In this document: positions 13,501 to 28,500 of the stretch, piece after piece
Layout: every line of letters starts with the position of its first letter
Numbering within the stretch: position 1 is the stretch's first letter
Assembly (NCBI GenBank): GCA_029964075.1
Contig: CM057144.1
Coordinates: 10,749,281-10,813,280 of the forward strand
From: Patiria pectinifera
Taxonomy: Eukaryota > Echinodermata > Asteroidea > Valvatida > Asterinidae
DNA length: 64,000 nucleotides
Direction of reading: 5' to 3'
Notes under the pieces: generated by a model
Told to the model about the DNA's origin: nothing
Databases searched by the model: none
What the model saw: only the letters and a program-made list of their open reading frames with translations
Translations under genes and position numbers: made by a program

Positions 13501-16500
13501 ACCATTTTGCAAACGGTAATCAGGCTGATACATTAGCGTGTGGCAACACGGAGTCCAATCACTTCCATCGTTGTACATATTGTACTGTGTCTATAGCATG
13601 GTCAAATGTGTCAACAATGTTCCTGCACATGATGCATTGCTACACATGATACATGACTGTGTTGCTCAGGCTTATCCATTCCGCAAAATATAGCCTGAGT
13701 TGGTGCATGAATGTCACTCACATAGTCCTGGAACATCTACTAACCATGTGGTGCACTTCTCACTCGTACTACAGTGATTTTGATGCATTTTAACACAATA
13801 AACTTGCTGTCCCCTTACACCAGCGTGTGGATCTCATGAACATTTCTCAGTAAAAAAAAGGCAAAAAATAGTCCATTTATCTAGAAAATAGCATAAAAAA
13901 CAGTCCATGCACTCTATAAAAATTCTAAGTCTCCAACAAAATAGTCAAAAAATAGCGTGCACTTTGAAAAATAGAAATAATATAGGATGGCAACAAGAAA
14001 AATAGGAACAAATAGTGCATCTGTCCCTACTTAGTTTGATGTAAAAGTGGAAAAAAATATTTGTTACCTGTTTTCCAGGAGAATATAGGTTAAAAGCATA
14101 TTTTAAATAGGAATAAAATAGGATTCTGCCAGGAAAATTCTACGAAGGTTATTTGTTATTTATGATGCTGATATTCATAATACTGCAGTTTCCATTGTTT
14201 ACATCTGATTCCGCTGCTAATGTCACCACCGTTGTTGTTAATGCTTTCGGTTTTGTCTAAATATGGTCAGTGACATAAATTCCATCGTAAGGTATAGAAT
14301 CAAAGAGATGTTGAAGTTCAAGTTTGCATCAACTTTCTTAGGCCTCAGTTGCCCATTTGGTTACAGGTTCCTATTTAATGTGGTCTATGCCTTGAAATTG
14401 TGTGAACAAAGTCGAGTTTTCCATCACACTCCTTGAAATTGTTCTGTTGTACTAGGATGAATGGTCCTTTGAAGTTTACGTTGACGGTAAGCTACTCTCC
14501 TCGCTCACTGGCATACCGGTCCTGTCCTCATCCACGAAGCTCATCCTCCACGTCTTCAATCGAGACAGCTACATCGCCGAGCTACAAGACCCCTTCAATC
14601 CTCCGTCTGTCACCGCAACACTCACAAATTTGAGGTTCGTGAAACAAAACTTCTTGGTTTGAAATTTGAAGTTTTGAACCGGTTGACCACATCTTGCGTC
14701 TCTTTTGTTTAATTCAATAGTTGAATTTTAGCATGCGTTACTGTATCATTCATTTGTAAGCTCTGTCACTCTGTTCTGATATAGGATGCCACCTGATCAA
14801 GGTAATTTGTGTCGTTACGGGGCACCATTTAGAGCAGGAACCAGTCCTGTCTCACGCTACTTTGCCGGAATTGGATCAGTAGCAGGAGTAACCGATGTTG
14901 TGGCATTCAAGGAGGTAAGCTGAATCTTATCATCAAAAATAAATTCCGTTTTTCTGGAAACTTGTATACGGTGTATAGACTTGCAAATTTGTCTTTTTCT
15001 TCCTTAAATCAGCTATGTTAAACACTTTAGATTACAAAAATTACATGACTAATGTTATAAGCCAACCAGATTACGTTAAAACCTCGAGGTTGTCCCGTCA
15101 TCGTCATGAGCAAACAGTATCTTAATGCTGAATGTGTTTGTCTTTTCTGAAAGAAATTCGCTTTAGGAATCACAAATGCAACAAAAAAAGGAAAGTACTT
15201 TTAAGCAACATCAAACTGACACTCCAGCTACTTCCCCCGTATAGTACATCGACGTCTCCAGTGACTATAAGTGGGTTAGACTAAGGCTATAGGATTGCAA
15301 AAACATAAATATTTCATTTTCTTACCAACATGAAATTTTGAACAGGTAAGGGACCGTTCTCATGCGGAACCCATCGGTCTGTTTGGTCTTAGTGACTTTT
15401 TTTTTCTCGATTTTAATACAATTTTTTTCCAAATAATTTTGTATGATAAAGAGCGCCCTCTAACGCCAAAGAGGTCCAGCCCAAGCTCCCCCAACCCCCC
15501 CCCCCCCCGCCCCCTTGATTAAGCAGCACCAGGCTGGCCATTTGGCGACCTAAAAATTTGCGGAGAACTATTTTTGTGTGGGTCCGCCCTTGGTGCCCTC
15601 CCATAAAATGTGAAAAATCTCTTTATTACTGGACTGGACTCAAACTTCTTTTGAGGAATTCTTCCATTAGAAATTGTTTTAACAAAAGAAGACCAGAAAA
15701 TATTTAAAGTCAGGCCAAGCGTTATATATCCTGCAATCTATAATCAATTCTTTGAGCACTGTACCCCTCCCCACCCTCTCTTTTCTTCCTCTGTCTCCCT
15801 CAACAGATTGCCCGGCCTTGCGTCCCATGCATCAATCTCTGCGATCGGTACCAGTGCGAGCCTACGTGTGCCCTTGATGCTGTTCCCATCACGTTCACAA
15901 TCGCCAATCTGACTCTGCCACGACTGGAAATCTTAAATGTAATGCTTGACAATGACACTAATGCAACAACACCATCCTCTCAAGAAGATAAGGGATCGCT
16001 TCCATTCTTCTTGACGGGTGAGATATTAGTTTGATTACAACACTGGATATCAACTTGGATTTAACTTTGAAAGAATTTCCCTTGCAACATTTGTTTTTGA
16101 TTAAACCTACTATACAAGCAGTGTCTTATCACATTAGCAAAGTTGCCATTTCAACGTTTCAGGCCTCACATGCTATCACAAAATTGATAACTGAGCAATT
16201 GTAAATTGAGTTGGTATACACGCACGGACATATGTGCGCACGGATTCAAAAATAGTGTAAGCGGAATATAACGAAACCCAAGTTGATTTTCAAAGACCTA
16301 TTGTATTTGGCACGCTCCTATTTGAAATACCGCATATTTTTCAGCAGCAACACATTTTGTACAAACATTGTCAATGAATACCTTATTATGTGGAGATGGC
16401 CACAATGAAAGATTTTTGCCGGATATAGTTTCTAGTGAAAAAAATACCTTTGAAGCCTTTTCCCGACCACATCTCCCATCTCCTATGATAACCTGTTTAG

Positions 16501-19500
16501 CTTCAGTCGCACAAGAACAACTATGCACTCAAAACTTGACCATCTAATAGTAGAAATTTCCAAAAGGACCAATCAAAGGATATAAGGCTGTGTATAAATT
16601 TCTGAACACTAATGGAATAACAAAAAAATGTTCATAATTATAACCAGCCAGGTACTTATGTGACCCATTAAATGTTTTAACAGACTGTACGTGAAGTGGT
16701 ACCCTTTACAACCGGAAATTTGCGACAATCTTGCATTATTTGTAAAAAAAAAAAAAAAAAAACTGTTGCCACTTTCGTCATTAATACAGCGCATTGTCGC
16801 TGATTTTTCCATTATTCCTTGAGCTAAAAGTTCGCATTGCATTTAATTTGTGTTTGGTGCATTCTCGTCACAGTGAAATCCTTCCTAGGAAACGGGAAAA
16901 CGGTAGTAGCATCCTCAAATGGGTTCTACGTTGACGACACACCGGCACGGCTAGATTTGTTCTTCTACGTAGACCTCAATGTTAACCAATACCAGCCGAC
17001 ATCATTTCAGTCATCAAACTCTACCATCAGTGTATTGTGGCGCTTCATTGATATGGAAAGCTTGGTCAAGGTAGCAGCGATATTAAAATTGTATTGATCC
17101 ATACTTAGCGTTTGATTGAAAGTCCTACTAAGTTTTTATGTTTTCCTTTTTAATATATCAATTAAAATTGATTTATGCAAACCATATCAATACACAGATC
17201 TTAGTCAAAGGTTTGACATATCGAGTAGTAATACTTAAAATATGTATCCATTCTAAATGTGTGATGCAATTAATCGTGTGAAAAGAACATAGCTGCTGGC
17301 CAGACTTATATATTTATAGCACACTCGGAAGGGTAGAGTGAGAGCACCTTGTTTTTTGTATGCGCATCAGTTCAAAAAACTTCCATTGCTGTTTCTCACA
17401 GACTTGAGCATGTCCTTGCCAAAGTCAGACCTTTTGCATCGAGAACACAGCAACAATAATTATCTGAAATTATACTCCCTAGGAGCATTACTGGGCAATA
17501 GGAACATCTAGAGGGGCAACAGACCTGCAAGACTTTGTCAACGTTGGGTTGAATCAGACAGCCACCAACAGCGATCTGATAGGATTACTCCACCACAACA
17601 CTACATACTATGTGACTCTGAAAGCTATCAATGGAGCAGGCTTGGAAACCATAGTAGAATGTAATGGTAGGTAGAGATAGACTGATATATAGACAGACAA
17701 ACAGACAACATGACAGTGATCTGACAGGATTACTGCATCACAACAATACGTACTATGCGACTCTAAAGGCTATCAGTGGAGCAGGCTTGGAAGCCGTAGT
17801 AGAATGGGATGGTAGGTAGAGATAGACTGACATACAGACAAACAAACAGACAACATAATTATACAGTGATCTGACAGGATTACTTCGTCACAACACTACA
17901 TACTATGTGACTCTAAAAGCTATCAATGGAGCAGGCTTGGAAACCATAGTAGAATGTAATGGTAGGTAGAGATAGACTGATATATAGACAGACAAACAGA
18001 CAACATGACAGTGATCTGACAGGATTATTGCATCACAACAATACGTACTATGCGACTCTGAAAGCTATCAGTGGAGCACGCTTTGGAAACCATAGTACAA
18101 TGTGATGTTAAGTATTAAAAGCCAGATAGACATGCAGACAGGCAGCAACGTGTCACTACACAGCCCATAGACATTTAATGATATGTTGCCTCTGAATGAT
18201 ATCAGTAAAGCGGGCAATTGTAGATGGGGGAGACCTATGGAACCAACACTGACTTTCCTCTCAAGGTTTCCAGAAGAACAGGCTTTATTTATGCGGATAC
18301 GATAGTACCAAACGGGTTTTTTTTAAGATGCCATCACAAAGCTACGATGTTAACTTTATAAAACGGAGTTCCCTTTTTTACATTTTTTAGGTGTAACTGT
18401 GCTTCTTGAGGAGCCCGCGGCAGATGACGCCAACGCCACTTCCCTGTTTAGCAAGAAGTTTCAGGAGGAAGTTTACCCTCCTGGGGTGGAGAAAAGTGAA
18501 GACGCAACAAAGACTGGTACCTCCTGGTCAAAACCAGAGGATGAGTCAATTGTCCGTTATGGTATGACAACTTGAAGTGCCTGTTCTGGTTCATTTTGCC
18601 GAGTCCCTCATCAAGCTAATAATCCATTCGAATATAATTTAGACTTTTTTCACAGATTCATGTTTCTGCACAGTTTTGTCTTGACTGTGAATGGTTTAAT
18701 TTCTGCCAAAGCTTTTTCTTGTCAGTGTCTCACACCCTGAGCCATGTGCTCAACACAGAACACCTTGTCTGCAGTTCTGACAACTAAAACATTTTTCAAT
18801 CTTTGACCATTTACATGCAAACCTCCATCCTTTCAATGTGTTGTGTCAGTGAGACGTCTCATTGCTGGTATCTGACCATACCTAATTCAGACTACATTGT
18901 CCATTTATGCGAAGAGTTTTCTTGTAAAGTATCTGATAAGATGTATCTCGCCTCCTTGTAGAGTATTGTGTGAGTAGTTCAGCCGAGCTCTCAGATGACA
19001 TTGTTCCTTGCATGGTGGTTGGAGGCAACTCCTCTGGCTCAGTGGCCATAGAGAATGGAATGATCAACGTCCGAGCCGGTGAACGGGAAGAACGGTTCAA
19101 AATTACGGACCTTCAGGCGCCAAAGGACGCCACTCAAGTGAACATGACTAAAAAGGCTGCCAAGTTCAATATGGAACCTGGAAAGTAAGTGTGTATTTAC
19201 CCCCAATCAGTATTACAGGCCGGGTAATATTGCATGCAAGGGAAGCTGGCCATATGGATGCTATACTCATATGGAAGCTAACAGTGTTATACAGCCAACA
19301 TCAACGGTTAACATCACGCCAACTGTTAATCTTGACATTCTAAGTATTAATTGGTTTATAAGTTACTTATATCCAACTGAGCAACTTAAGACATTGAATC
19401 AGATTGAAACATTTGACTATAGACTGATTAACTTTAAAATTTGACGACATTTTTATTGCCACTTAGACTTCTTCATACCCGGATGAAGATGTGTAACGCA

Positions 19501-22500
19501 GCTACGCTGTGTGTGACAGTATCAGCAGGAACCTCAACCGTGCTAGGTCAGTATTAAAAACCACAAAACATGGACACTTCGCGTGCATTTTGAAGACAGA
19601 CATTAACTAGAGCTCTTTGTTTTGCGGTTTCTAAACCTTGTTACCACCATGTTTTGTATAAGGGCCAAGTAATATTTGATGTGGACGGCAATAGGAAAAA
19701 AAACATATTAGTATCGTGCCATTCTTTTTAAGGGGTAGCATTGGTGCTTAAAATGTTTTCATCTCAAACAATAAAAATTCTCGCTTGTCAACTTATAACT
19801 ACCTAGTTTCACCAAACTTTTCAACAGGAGACAGTGATATGGTGACGACATCAACCAATGGTACAGACCTTGTTCTGACCTCACCGACAAGTCAGAGGAG
19901 GAGAAAGAGATCGATAGATAACCACTTTGAATTCACTGTGGCTACAAAGGGAGGTGGGTAATACTAATAATAATAATACCGGAGTCTTATATAGCGCACG
20001 TATCTACCAACAATTAGGTACTCAAGGCGCTGGTACTCTCTAAATTCTAAAGAGTGAAAATTCACTCCCACAGTCGGAAACTAGGGACTAGACGTTTTAA
20101 AGTGAAATTTCTTCAATCGTAAAGATCGAGGTTTCACTCGAGCTTTGACTGAAGTGATTCATTTTTCTTTTTTTGTCAATCGAAAATGAAAGTGATTTTC
20201 ACTTTAAAACAAGTAAACTCTAATTTCACTCTTTGGAATTTAGAGAGTAATTATGTCTATTTTTAAAGACAGGCAAATAAAGTTCATGAGAAATATGAGA
20301 CCCATTATGTAACACCTTTTCAAATGGTATACAAGGTGCATGGGCGCATATTTCAGCCACTGCTTCAAAATCATGTTATACCCATCAGAAGATAAATGCC
20401 GTAAATGATTATGTTCTCATTAAAATTTGTACAATTCAAACCTTATCTTGGTTCAGCAGAGAAGCCAGAAGAGATGCTTCTTGTAGTAACATGTTGATTT
20501 CGTTTTTCTTAAATGTCTTTATATACCTGGATAAGCGTCTCGTGTCCATTTACCTGTCAATTTTACGTGTGTAATGCTTTAATTTGATTCATAAGAACAT
20601 CTGGTGTTCTTAGTGAGTGCAGTATTTTCACTCAAGAGTTTACACATTATTGACCGAATGAACTCTAAGTGAATTTCTGACTTGTGTATTGCAGGTTTAC
20701 ACCGGGGTGGGTCACTCATCCTAGGCCTGCTGGATGTCAACAGAACCAACCAGGAATTCACATCGGCTGCTGCCCTGAATTATAAACCCTACATCACCAA
20801 TCCCCTGTACACCATCCAGTACACATCAAGAGTTCTCAGAAACAGGTTGGTGTGGCTATTCAATGCATATTTCAAGAAAAACGCTGTATGGATTGACGAA
20901 AGTAAGACATTCCCAAGTCGTGGTGAAGAAACATATTTTGGTTATAAGGAGTACAGCGGTTGGCTGTGGAGCAGTCTTGCGTGGCAGTGGTTGAACAGTT
21001 CATTTGAGTCTGCACAGAATAATGGAAATGAATAATGAACTGAAAAAACCCATATATGCATATCGTCGCTGCAAGTGTGGTCCACTCAGCATCAGGACCC
21101 TTGAAGCACGCTGGCGACTCTTCGCCCATGTCCTGCGGCTAACGAGAGATGTACCTGCTCAGAAATTCATCGACGAGTACTTCGGCACAGAAGCAGGCAG
21201 AAATCAGACCTATTTCAAAATCATTTCAAAAACAATCGATATTTAGTTGGGTGCAATCGTCACATTCTTTGAGAAGTTTTCTGATGTAGAATTAAAAGTG
21301 TTCAAGCAGGGCTCTGCGTTTTTAAAGACAAAGACAGGGAAGGAAACACACAATAAATCATTTCAAATACAAGTTCTTGTTTATTCCCCTTAGAATTCGT
21401 TTTGTGTATGAGCCAACATTCTATATCACGAGTCTTGGGCAGACTGAGCTCCGTGGACCACTAATGATCAACGTAACACTCAGTACACCTCGAAACTGGA
21501 CAGAGGCAAAACCAAGACTTATCTACTGGGACAAAGGTGAATAGATACACTGGAACAACCATTATTTGCTTTGCTCTTAATAAATTATGAATGTGTTAAG
21601 TTTCATTGTGTACTAGTTTACACGTGCACTTTCCTTTTATAGGACCCCAGTGAAAAGGCCCCAGTGGGCATCCAAGAAGAAATCAATCGTCCTTTGTTTC
21701 TTAAGTTTATCTTTGTATTGTTAAGTGCAGTGTATGTTTTTGTGAATTTAATCCAAATTAAAACTGTGAATTGATTAAGCCAGAGTCATTAGCTGACAAC
21801 GTTTTAAGGGGGAGCGGATGTTTATGATTTCACGTGCCTCCCATCCCCAGTGAAGCTGCAACAAAAGATCATTATGTGTGGTTATCTGCATGATAACCAC
21901 ACTTTTACTGTCATAAATCGTATCTTTGTGTAGATAACTCTGAATGGCGAGATGCAGCCAAGACGTGCAGTGATGTAGATCGGATAACTTACCTGGACGA
22001 TGGGAACAAGGTCAATGTGGAGGTTGGTTATTCTCCTGACAGGCCTACTTTATAGGCCAACATTTAAGGAGACACAATGGAAACGCAGTTATATTCCACA
22101 ATTTCAAACAATAGCAATGTCGTTTTAATCTGAACAATCTAGACTAAAGCAGGGTTTGAAGTTGGTATGACTTGCAGTTTACTATGTGCCTCATCTGTAC
22201 AATTGGCACGTTAATTCTTCAAATAATCCGAGCACACTGATTTAAATGTTGAGTGTTTACCCATGCATCAGTTCCTCTAAGAACTCCTTTTCACTGTCTT
22301 CACGGCGCTGCTATATACATCTAATTTTCCATCTTTACAAAGTAAGACTCTTAACTCTTAATTATTTCAGCCAATTATGCTTGTTTCATTACTTATCTTT
22401 CGGCTAAAAAAGGAATCTGTGCTTCTTTTACCTTCGCGTGGTAGGTTTGTTCTACATGGGCTCCTGCCTCGTCATCCTCAGAGCCAGGTCGAAAGCGACG

Positions 22501-25500
22501 TTCTGTGCAAGAGGAGTCTTTCCCATCTGACACGGCTTATTTCAGCCATGAGACCCAGTTTGCATTGGCTGAGGTTCTTGATGCCATCCCCAGTACCCCG
22601 CCAGTAGTCATAAACCTGGTAGAGACTATGTTCATGAATGAAGATGCAGGTAAGTATATCCGTGGCGGAAGAATGCATCTGGAAAAATAGCCCGTATGCT
22701 AAAATTCGAATATAAAAGAAAATATGAAAGTTGTGGGGCATTGTTTGATTTTTTAAGAAGTTTAGTTAACGATTCAAACACATTTCCTAGAAATCCAAAT
22801 GTTAACAGTAGAATTTTTCTACTTTGTTTGCCCACGGATTCTACACACAAGGATAAACGATTGTTCTGAGCTTTAGTACATAATGCACCGAGCGGACTTG
22901 TCTTAATTGGTTGGACGCGTGACAACGGATACCAGTTGGTTTGTAATCGCGTACTTTCCAGGTGTACCACTGTGTCGTGTTTTTTTTTCGCATGACATCT
23001 AAAACGGAAATATGCATGAAACTGTTAGCAAAACTACTCCTTATATAAGATATAATTGTTCCAAAATTGCTTTAAAAAATAAATACTTCAGGATATTACA
23101 GACAGTATTGTGCAGTTTTTGTCGTCATAGATGAAGTATTTACCCGGGAAATAAACCAATTTCGAGGAAAACACCATTTACCCAAATTTTGTGTTTAATT
23201 AGGCTTTCATTAAGAAGTTTTTGAGAGATTTGGTCCCGAACCGTTGAAACAAAAGTACCATTACATAGCTCATTTAAAAGCCAAAGATACTGTGCTCGGC
23301 GTTATCATGGCTGTGTAGTTATCACTTATCAGAATCTTATCACTTATCAGAATAATAAAGACCAAAAACATAGACTCATTAATATTCACAAATATAACTA
23401 GCTGGCTTGATAGATTTCGACACCAGATCGGGCGCAGTGCCCTGCAAGTCTGAAAGCCGCCGCGCGCAGGGGTCTTTGTTCACAAGTTTTCATGGTATTT
23501 GCCACCTGTGCGGTCTGTTATAACTCGTCCAACCAGGAGTTTGGCCGAGTCGTTAATCCTTGTGTGTAGAATCCGTGGTTTGCCAAGTATCCATCGATAT
23601 ATATATCGTTACATTTTGGGAACAAGTTGCTAATATGTTAAATTGGTTGCTGAAGTTTGCTTTTATTTTGCTTTTATTATTTTCTGCACACTTGCCTTAT
23701 TATTGCAGGAACTTTGGTGTACACATTCCAAGCTAGCGATGCTGAAGATGACATCTTAGTCTTTGAGCTTGGTAGTAACAAGGACGTGCAAGGGACAACA
23801 ACGATCACGGAAACTGGTGAATTCAGCTATACACCTTGTGCTGATTGCCATGGTACTGTCACTCTGCAAATCACAGGTAATATTTTGAGGGTTTTTTTTT
23901 TAAATCACAGGTTATATTTTGGAGACTTTTTGCCAGGCACGTTTGACATCATGTGCTTCTGAGTATAGCATTTTCTTATTATTAAGCACTTCAAAGTAGC
24001 CCTACTATTTAGTTGTTTGTTACAAGTCCAATTGTTATGTCTGTAATCTGAACGGTTCGGTTCGGTTCGGTTCGGTTCGGTTCGGTTCGGTTCGGAAGTC
24101 TGATGTACAATTACAAATCGGTTAGATTTTGGAAGTGCTCAGGATCTGGGTTACCGGTTAAATTAACCCTAGTTTGTTCATTGTTCATTTATTTTCCACA
24201 GTGCCACACATTTTTAATGATCGTAATTAATACAAAAAAGATACTATATAAACAGATAGTGAGACTGTAGAGGAACCCACTAAGAAGCTAAGCTTGTAAT
24301 CGTAGGCCCCTTGTATACAAATTTAAAGTTGCTTTTAATACATAAGACACAGGACAGACAATAGACAAGGACAATACACAAACTTTACATGCCAGTTAAC
24401 AAGCAGGATAAGATTTGTTGCACAAGCGATTCTCGAAGTTAATGGGTTACACGGGATCATAATAATTATACAACAGGGTCGATTTATATTTCCGTTTGAA
24501 AGTAGACAAATTTTTTGATGTTTTTAGGTTCTCGGTAAAGGAGTTCCACAGCCTGGGTCCCTCATATCTAATAGTTTTTTGGGCTAAAGTTGTGCGAGTC
24601 AATGGGAGATGAAAGTTAGAGACTTGACGAGTATAATGGGAATGAACATCAAAATTCCGGGTAAAAATTGAAGTAATGGAAGATGGTGAGGTGCCTGAAG
24701 CAGATTGATACATTAGAGACCCAAGCTGGTGGAAATAAATATCTTTAACTTTCAAAATTTTGTGTTTGAAAAATAGGGGATCAGTATGGGCATTAAAATC
24801 AGTAAAATTAATTATTCGAAGAGCCCGTTTTGTAAAAGGAAAAGCCTATTGAGATTACCGAGGAACATGCTCCCAGGCTAGAATACCATTACTGAGGTAC
24901 GACAATATTAATGTATTATACAGGGAAACTAAAATTGTGGGAGGGATAAAATATTTGATCTTGTTGATGACACCTATGTTTCTCGCAATAATTTTACATA
25001 AATAATCTATATGATTAGTCCATGTTAATTTAGAATCTATATATAATCCAAGAAATTTAAGACAATCTGCTTTTTCCATGGCCATGTCATTAATTAATAT
25101 GTTGGAAGGGAGATTACTGGCAGTTTTACTAAATAACATATAGTTGGTTTTCTTAATGTTAAGTGACAGCTTATTAACTGCAAACCAATTACAGATAGAT
25201 TTTAACTCATAATTAACTGTGTTAGTGAGAGTAGTCAAATTGCTATTCGAGATAAATAAGTTGGAGTCATCAGCAAATAAAATAAATGAAAATACATCAG
25301 ATGATTTAACAAAGTCATTAATATAGATCAGAAAAAGCAATGGGCCCAACATTGACCCCTGTGGAACACCACATTTTAGGGCCTTACAAGTTGAATTTGA
25401 ACCGCCTATAGATACATACTGTTGTCTGTCTGAAAGGTAACTTCTGAACCACTCTAGGGCTACTCCTCGAACACCATAATAAGAAAGCTTATATAGCAAA

Positions 25501-28500
25501 ATGTCATGATCAATGGTATCAAAAGCTTTTGAAAGATCGAGGAATATCCCCAGAGTGTGTTCAGAGTTATCCATAGCAGTTGTTACTTTATCAACAAAAT
25601 CAAGTATTGCATGTGTAGTTGAATGATTACTTCTAAATCCGTATTGACAGTCGGTTAAAATATTACATTTATTAAGAAATTGAATAATACGAACATAAAC
25701 ACATTTTTCAAAAATCTTTGAAAAACAGGTCAAAATAGAAATGGGTCTATAATTGATAACTGAATGAAGATCACCGTTTTTAAAAATAGGAACAACCTTG
25801 GCAGTTTTAAGTGAGTTAGGAACAATGCCAGTTTTAAAGGAAGCGTTGATAATGTGAGTAATAGGTCTACTGATGACAGTTATAGTGTTTTTAATAATAG
25901 AAGAGTTAATCAGGTCGTGACCGGAGCTTGTTTTGTTCTGTAAGTTGTTGACGATATCAATCACTTCCTGTTCAACTACTGGTTGTAAAAACAAAGACCT
26001 TGGGTTCGGATCATTAAGAAAATCAACAAATGAACCATGTGAACTAGGAATATTTTTAGCCAGATTAGGACCTAAATTAACAAAATAATCATTAAAGCAA
26101 TTTGCAATATGAGTAAAATCATTGATTAACTTGCCTTCATGCATGATACTACTAATATGTTGAGAGGATAACTTATTATTAAGGACTGAATTTATGACCT
26201 TCCACGTGTTATGAATGTTGTTCTTTTCCTTCTCAAACTGACAAACATAATATTGCTTTTTAGAATTTCGTAAGAGACTAGTCAAAATATTTTTATATTT
26301 AATATATTTGAGTTTCCGCATGTTTGTCGGATTAGCAATGTAATGACGATATAACTTATTTTTCTTGTTAATTGATTTAAGAAGAAGTTTAGTAATCCAC
26401 GGGGCAGTTTGGTTAGAATTAGACTTTGATGTGGGCTTATGTAAATTAGGTGGAATATTTTTATCAACTTTATCATTGAAATTGTCAATAAATAAATTAA
26501 ATGCATAATCGGGATTATCACAGGTAGTAATGTTAGACCAGTCGGTTGCATGCAGATCTTCTTTAAGCCTCTGGATATTAAAATGAGTGAATTTACGGGA
26601 ACCAACATAGTTAAAATGATTAGAGGAGGCACTAGATTTATGGGAGGACATTATCATAAAAATTGGTAAATGATCGGAAATATCAGACAAAATTATGCCT
26701 GAGTTGGGAGATGGTAACACATTCGTCAAAAAATTATCAATTAGCGTAGCAGAAGAATCAGTTATTCTAGTGGGCTTATCAATTAATGGTAAAAAAGAAT
26801 AAGAAGTAATGAGATCAGTAAAAGCCTGTGTGCTGGGGGCTGTATGATTGAGTAAATTAATATTAAATTAATTGCGACTCTGCAAAGCGAGTGCCAATTA
26901 ACAAGCGTCTAGCAGCCAGTCCAGATGATGGTTTTCAGGCCAGGCCGTGACACTTGGCCATACGGCTGGCAATAATTAACGCACAAGTCTATTATGGGAA
27001 GTGGCTGAGCAGTGGCTTCCATAGGTGCGCGTGTTGTGTACATAACCGTAGCCAAGTGACGCGGACGCAGCCTGAACAGAATGAAAACAACGAGTTAACA
27101 GTTTTCTTGTCACACGAGGGCCACGTTATGCATGGCTCGTATTGTGTTTCATTTTTTTCTGGGTACACGTCAACACCGTGACATGGATACTATCGTGATT
27201 GCTTACGCAGCTGGCACAGGACTTGTGCTAGTGTTAAGTCTCGATTTGCCTCGTGCCATTAATAATGATTAACTCGTTATTCTGGACTCTTCTGTGACTG
27301 GAAATTCTTCTGTAACTGGGTTTTCGTCACATGGAAAGCACGTACTGCACACACATCCACTGTGCAAACGATACGTGTAGAGTTTTAATGGTGTCGACCG
27401 GGGTAAAGTTTTCCTAAAATCCAAAGGGATTTTCCATTCTAGTAAGAAAATACTCACCTCTGTTTACCTACATTTGCATATCAGCGCGCATGCGCACAAA
27501 CATTCGCTGAAAAGAATAGCGCCCAAGCCACACCCTCATTGTCCACTGCATGCCCCACACCCACAAAGGACCCTGTAACATAATAGCTCGTCCTAGTTTT
27601 TTTTTTTTTTTTTTAAAGGGAGGGATGGTAAACAGAGGTGAGTATTTTCTTACTAGAATGGAAAATCCCTTTGGATTTTAGGAATTCCATTACAGAAAAT
27701 ACCTCACCTCTGTTTACCTACATTTGCAGAGTAGCACCGAAAGTCTCAAGGGGGGGGAAAGGGACATGCAGTGGTTCTTGAAAGTCTAAACTAGGCCTAC
27801 ATGCAATTCTAAATGGCATGAAAGGTTGCTTAGACATACCCGGGTGCTGCCTATCTATTCTAAAGGAGCTTTGCGGGCTTTACGGGCTGCTGATTGTGCA
27901 GTTTCCTGGAAGACTTTCTGCTAATGCAACCCTCTGCTTGCACCACAGCTATAAGCAAGGTGTCACAGTGTAAGGGTTCTTCCAGCAGTCCGCTTTTCTG
28001 ATACCTGAAAAAGAGAGTCCTGTTCCCTGTATCTGAAAAGGAAGCTCCAAGCAGTTGAGTTCAGGAAGTTGTCACGCTGGGTGTTTCCTGAGCTTGAGAT
28101 TTTGATCCTCGATTTCAGGAGGGCACTCTTTGGTGGCACCGACAATCGAGTGATCATGGTCACAGAGGCTTGAAGATGATGCTAGATGACTGTACGAGCA
28201 TTTGCTTGATGATGAAGCCTCTTGAAGGCCATCAGTGCGAGCATTGTAGTTCTGCAGAGCTCGCATGGGGCACCACCATATCCTTTGCTACTAATGGAGA
28301 GGATGTCAACTTGGCCGGAAATATCAGGTCTGAAAATAAGTTGAATTATTCCGTGTGTTGAACTTCACCCATGGAATAAAGTAAATGCAGTCATGTGCCA
28401 ATGGCTGTGACCTGGTAACTTAGTGAAATTCCCTTCTTAAGGTAAGCTACTGCAGCAACCAGTAAGAATATGGGTTTTGCAACCTGACAGAAAGGAGAGT

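Noticed and set aside
17714..18110. Copied exon fragments as real alternative exons
   Set aside because: They keep donors but lack convincing acceptors at the unit start, and one has a frameshift.
20695..22649. GAIN/GPS autoproteolysis domain near the second furin site
   Set aside because: The expected GPS Cys/Trp pattern and HL[S/T] cleavage site are not visible, and only one TM helix follows much later.
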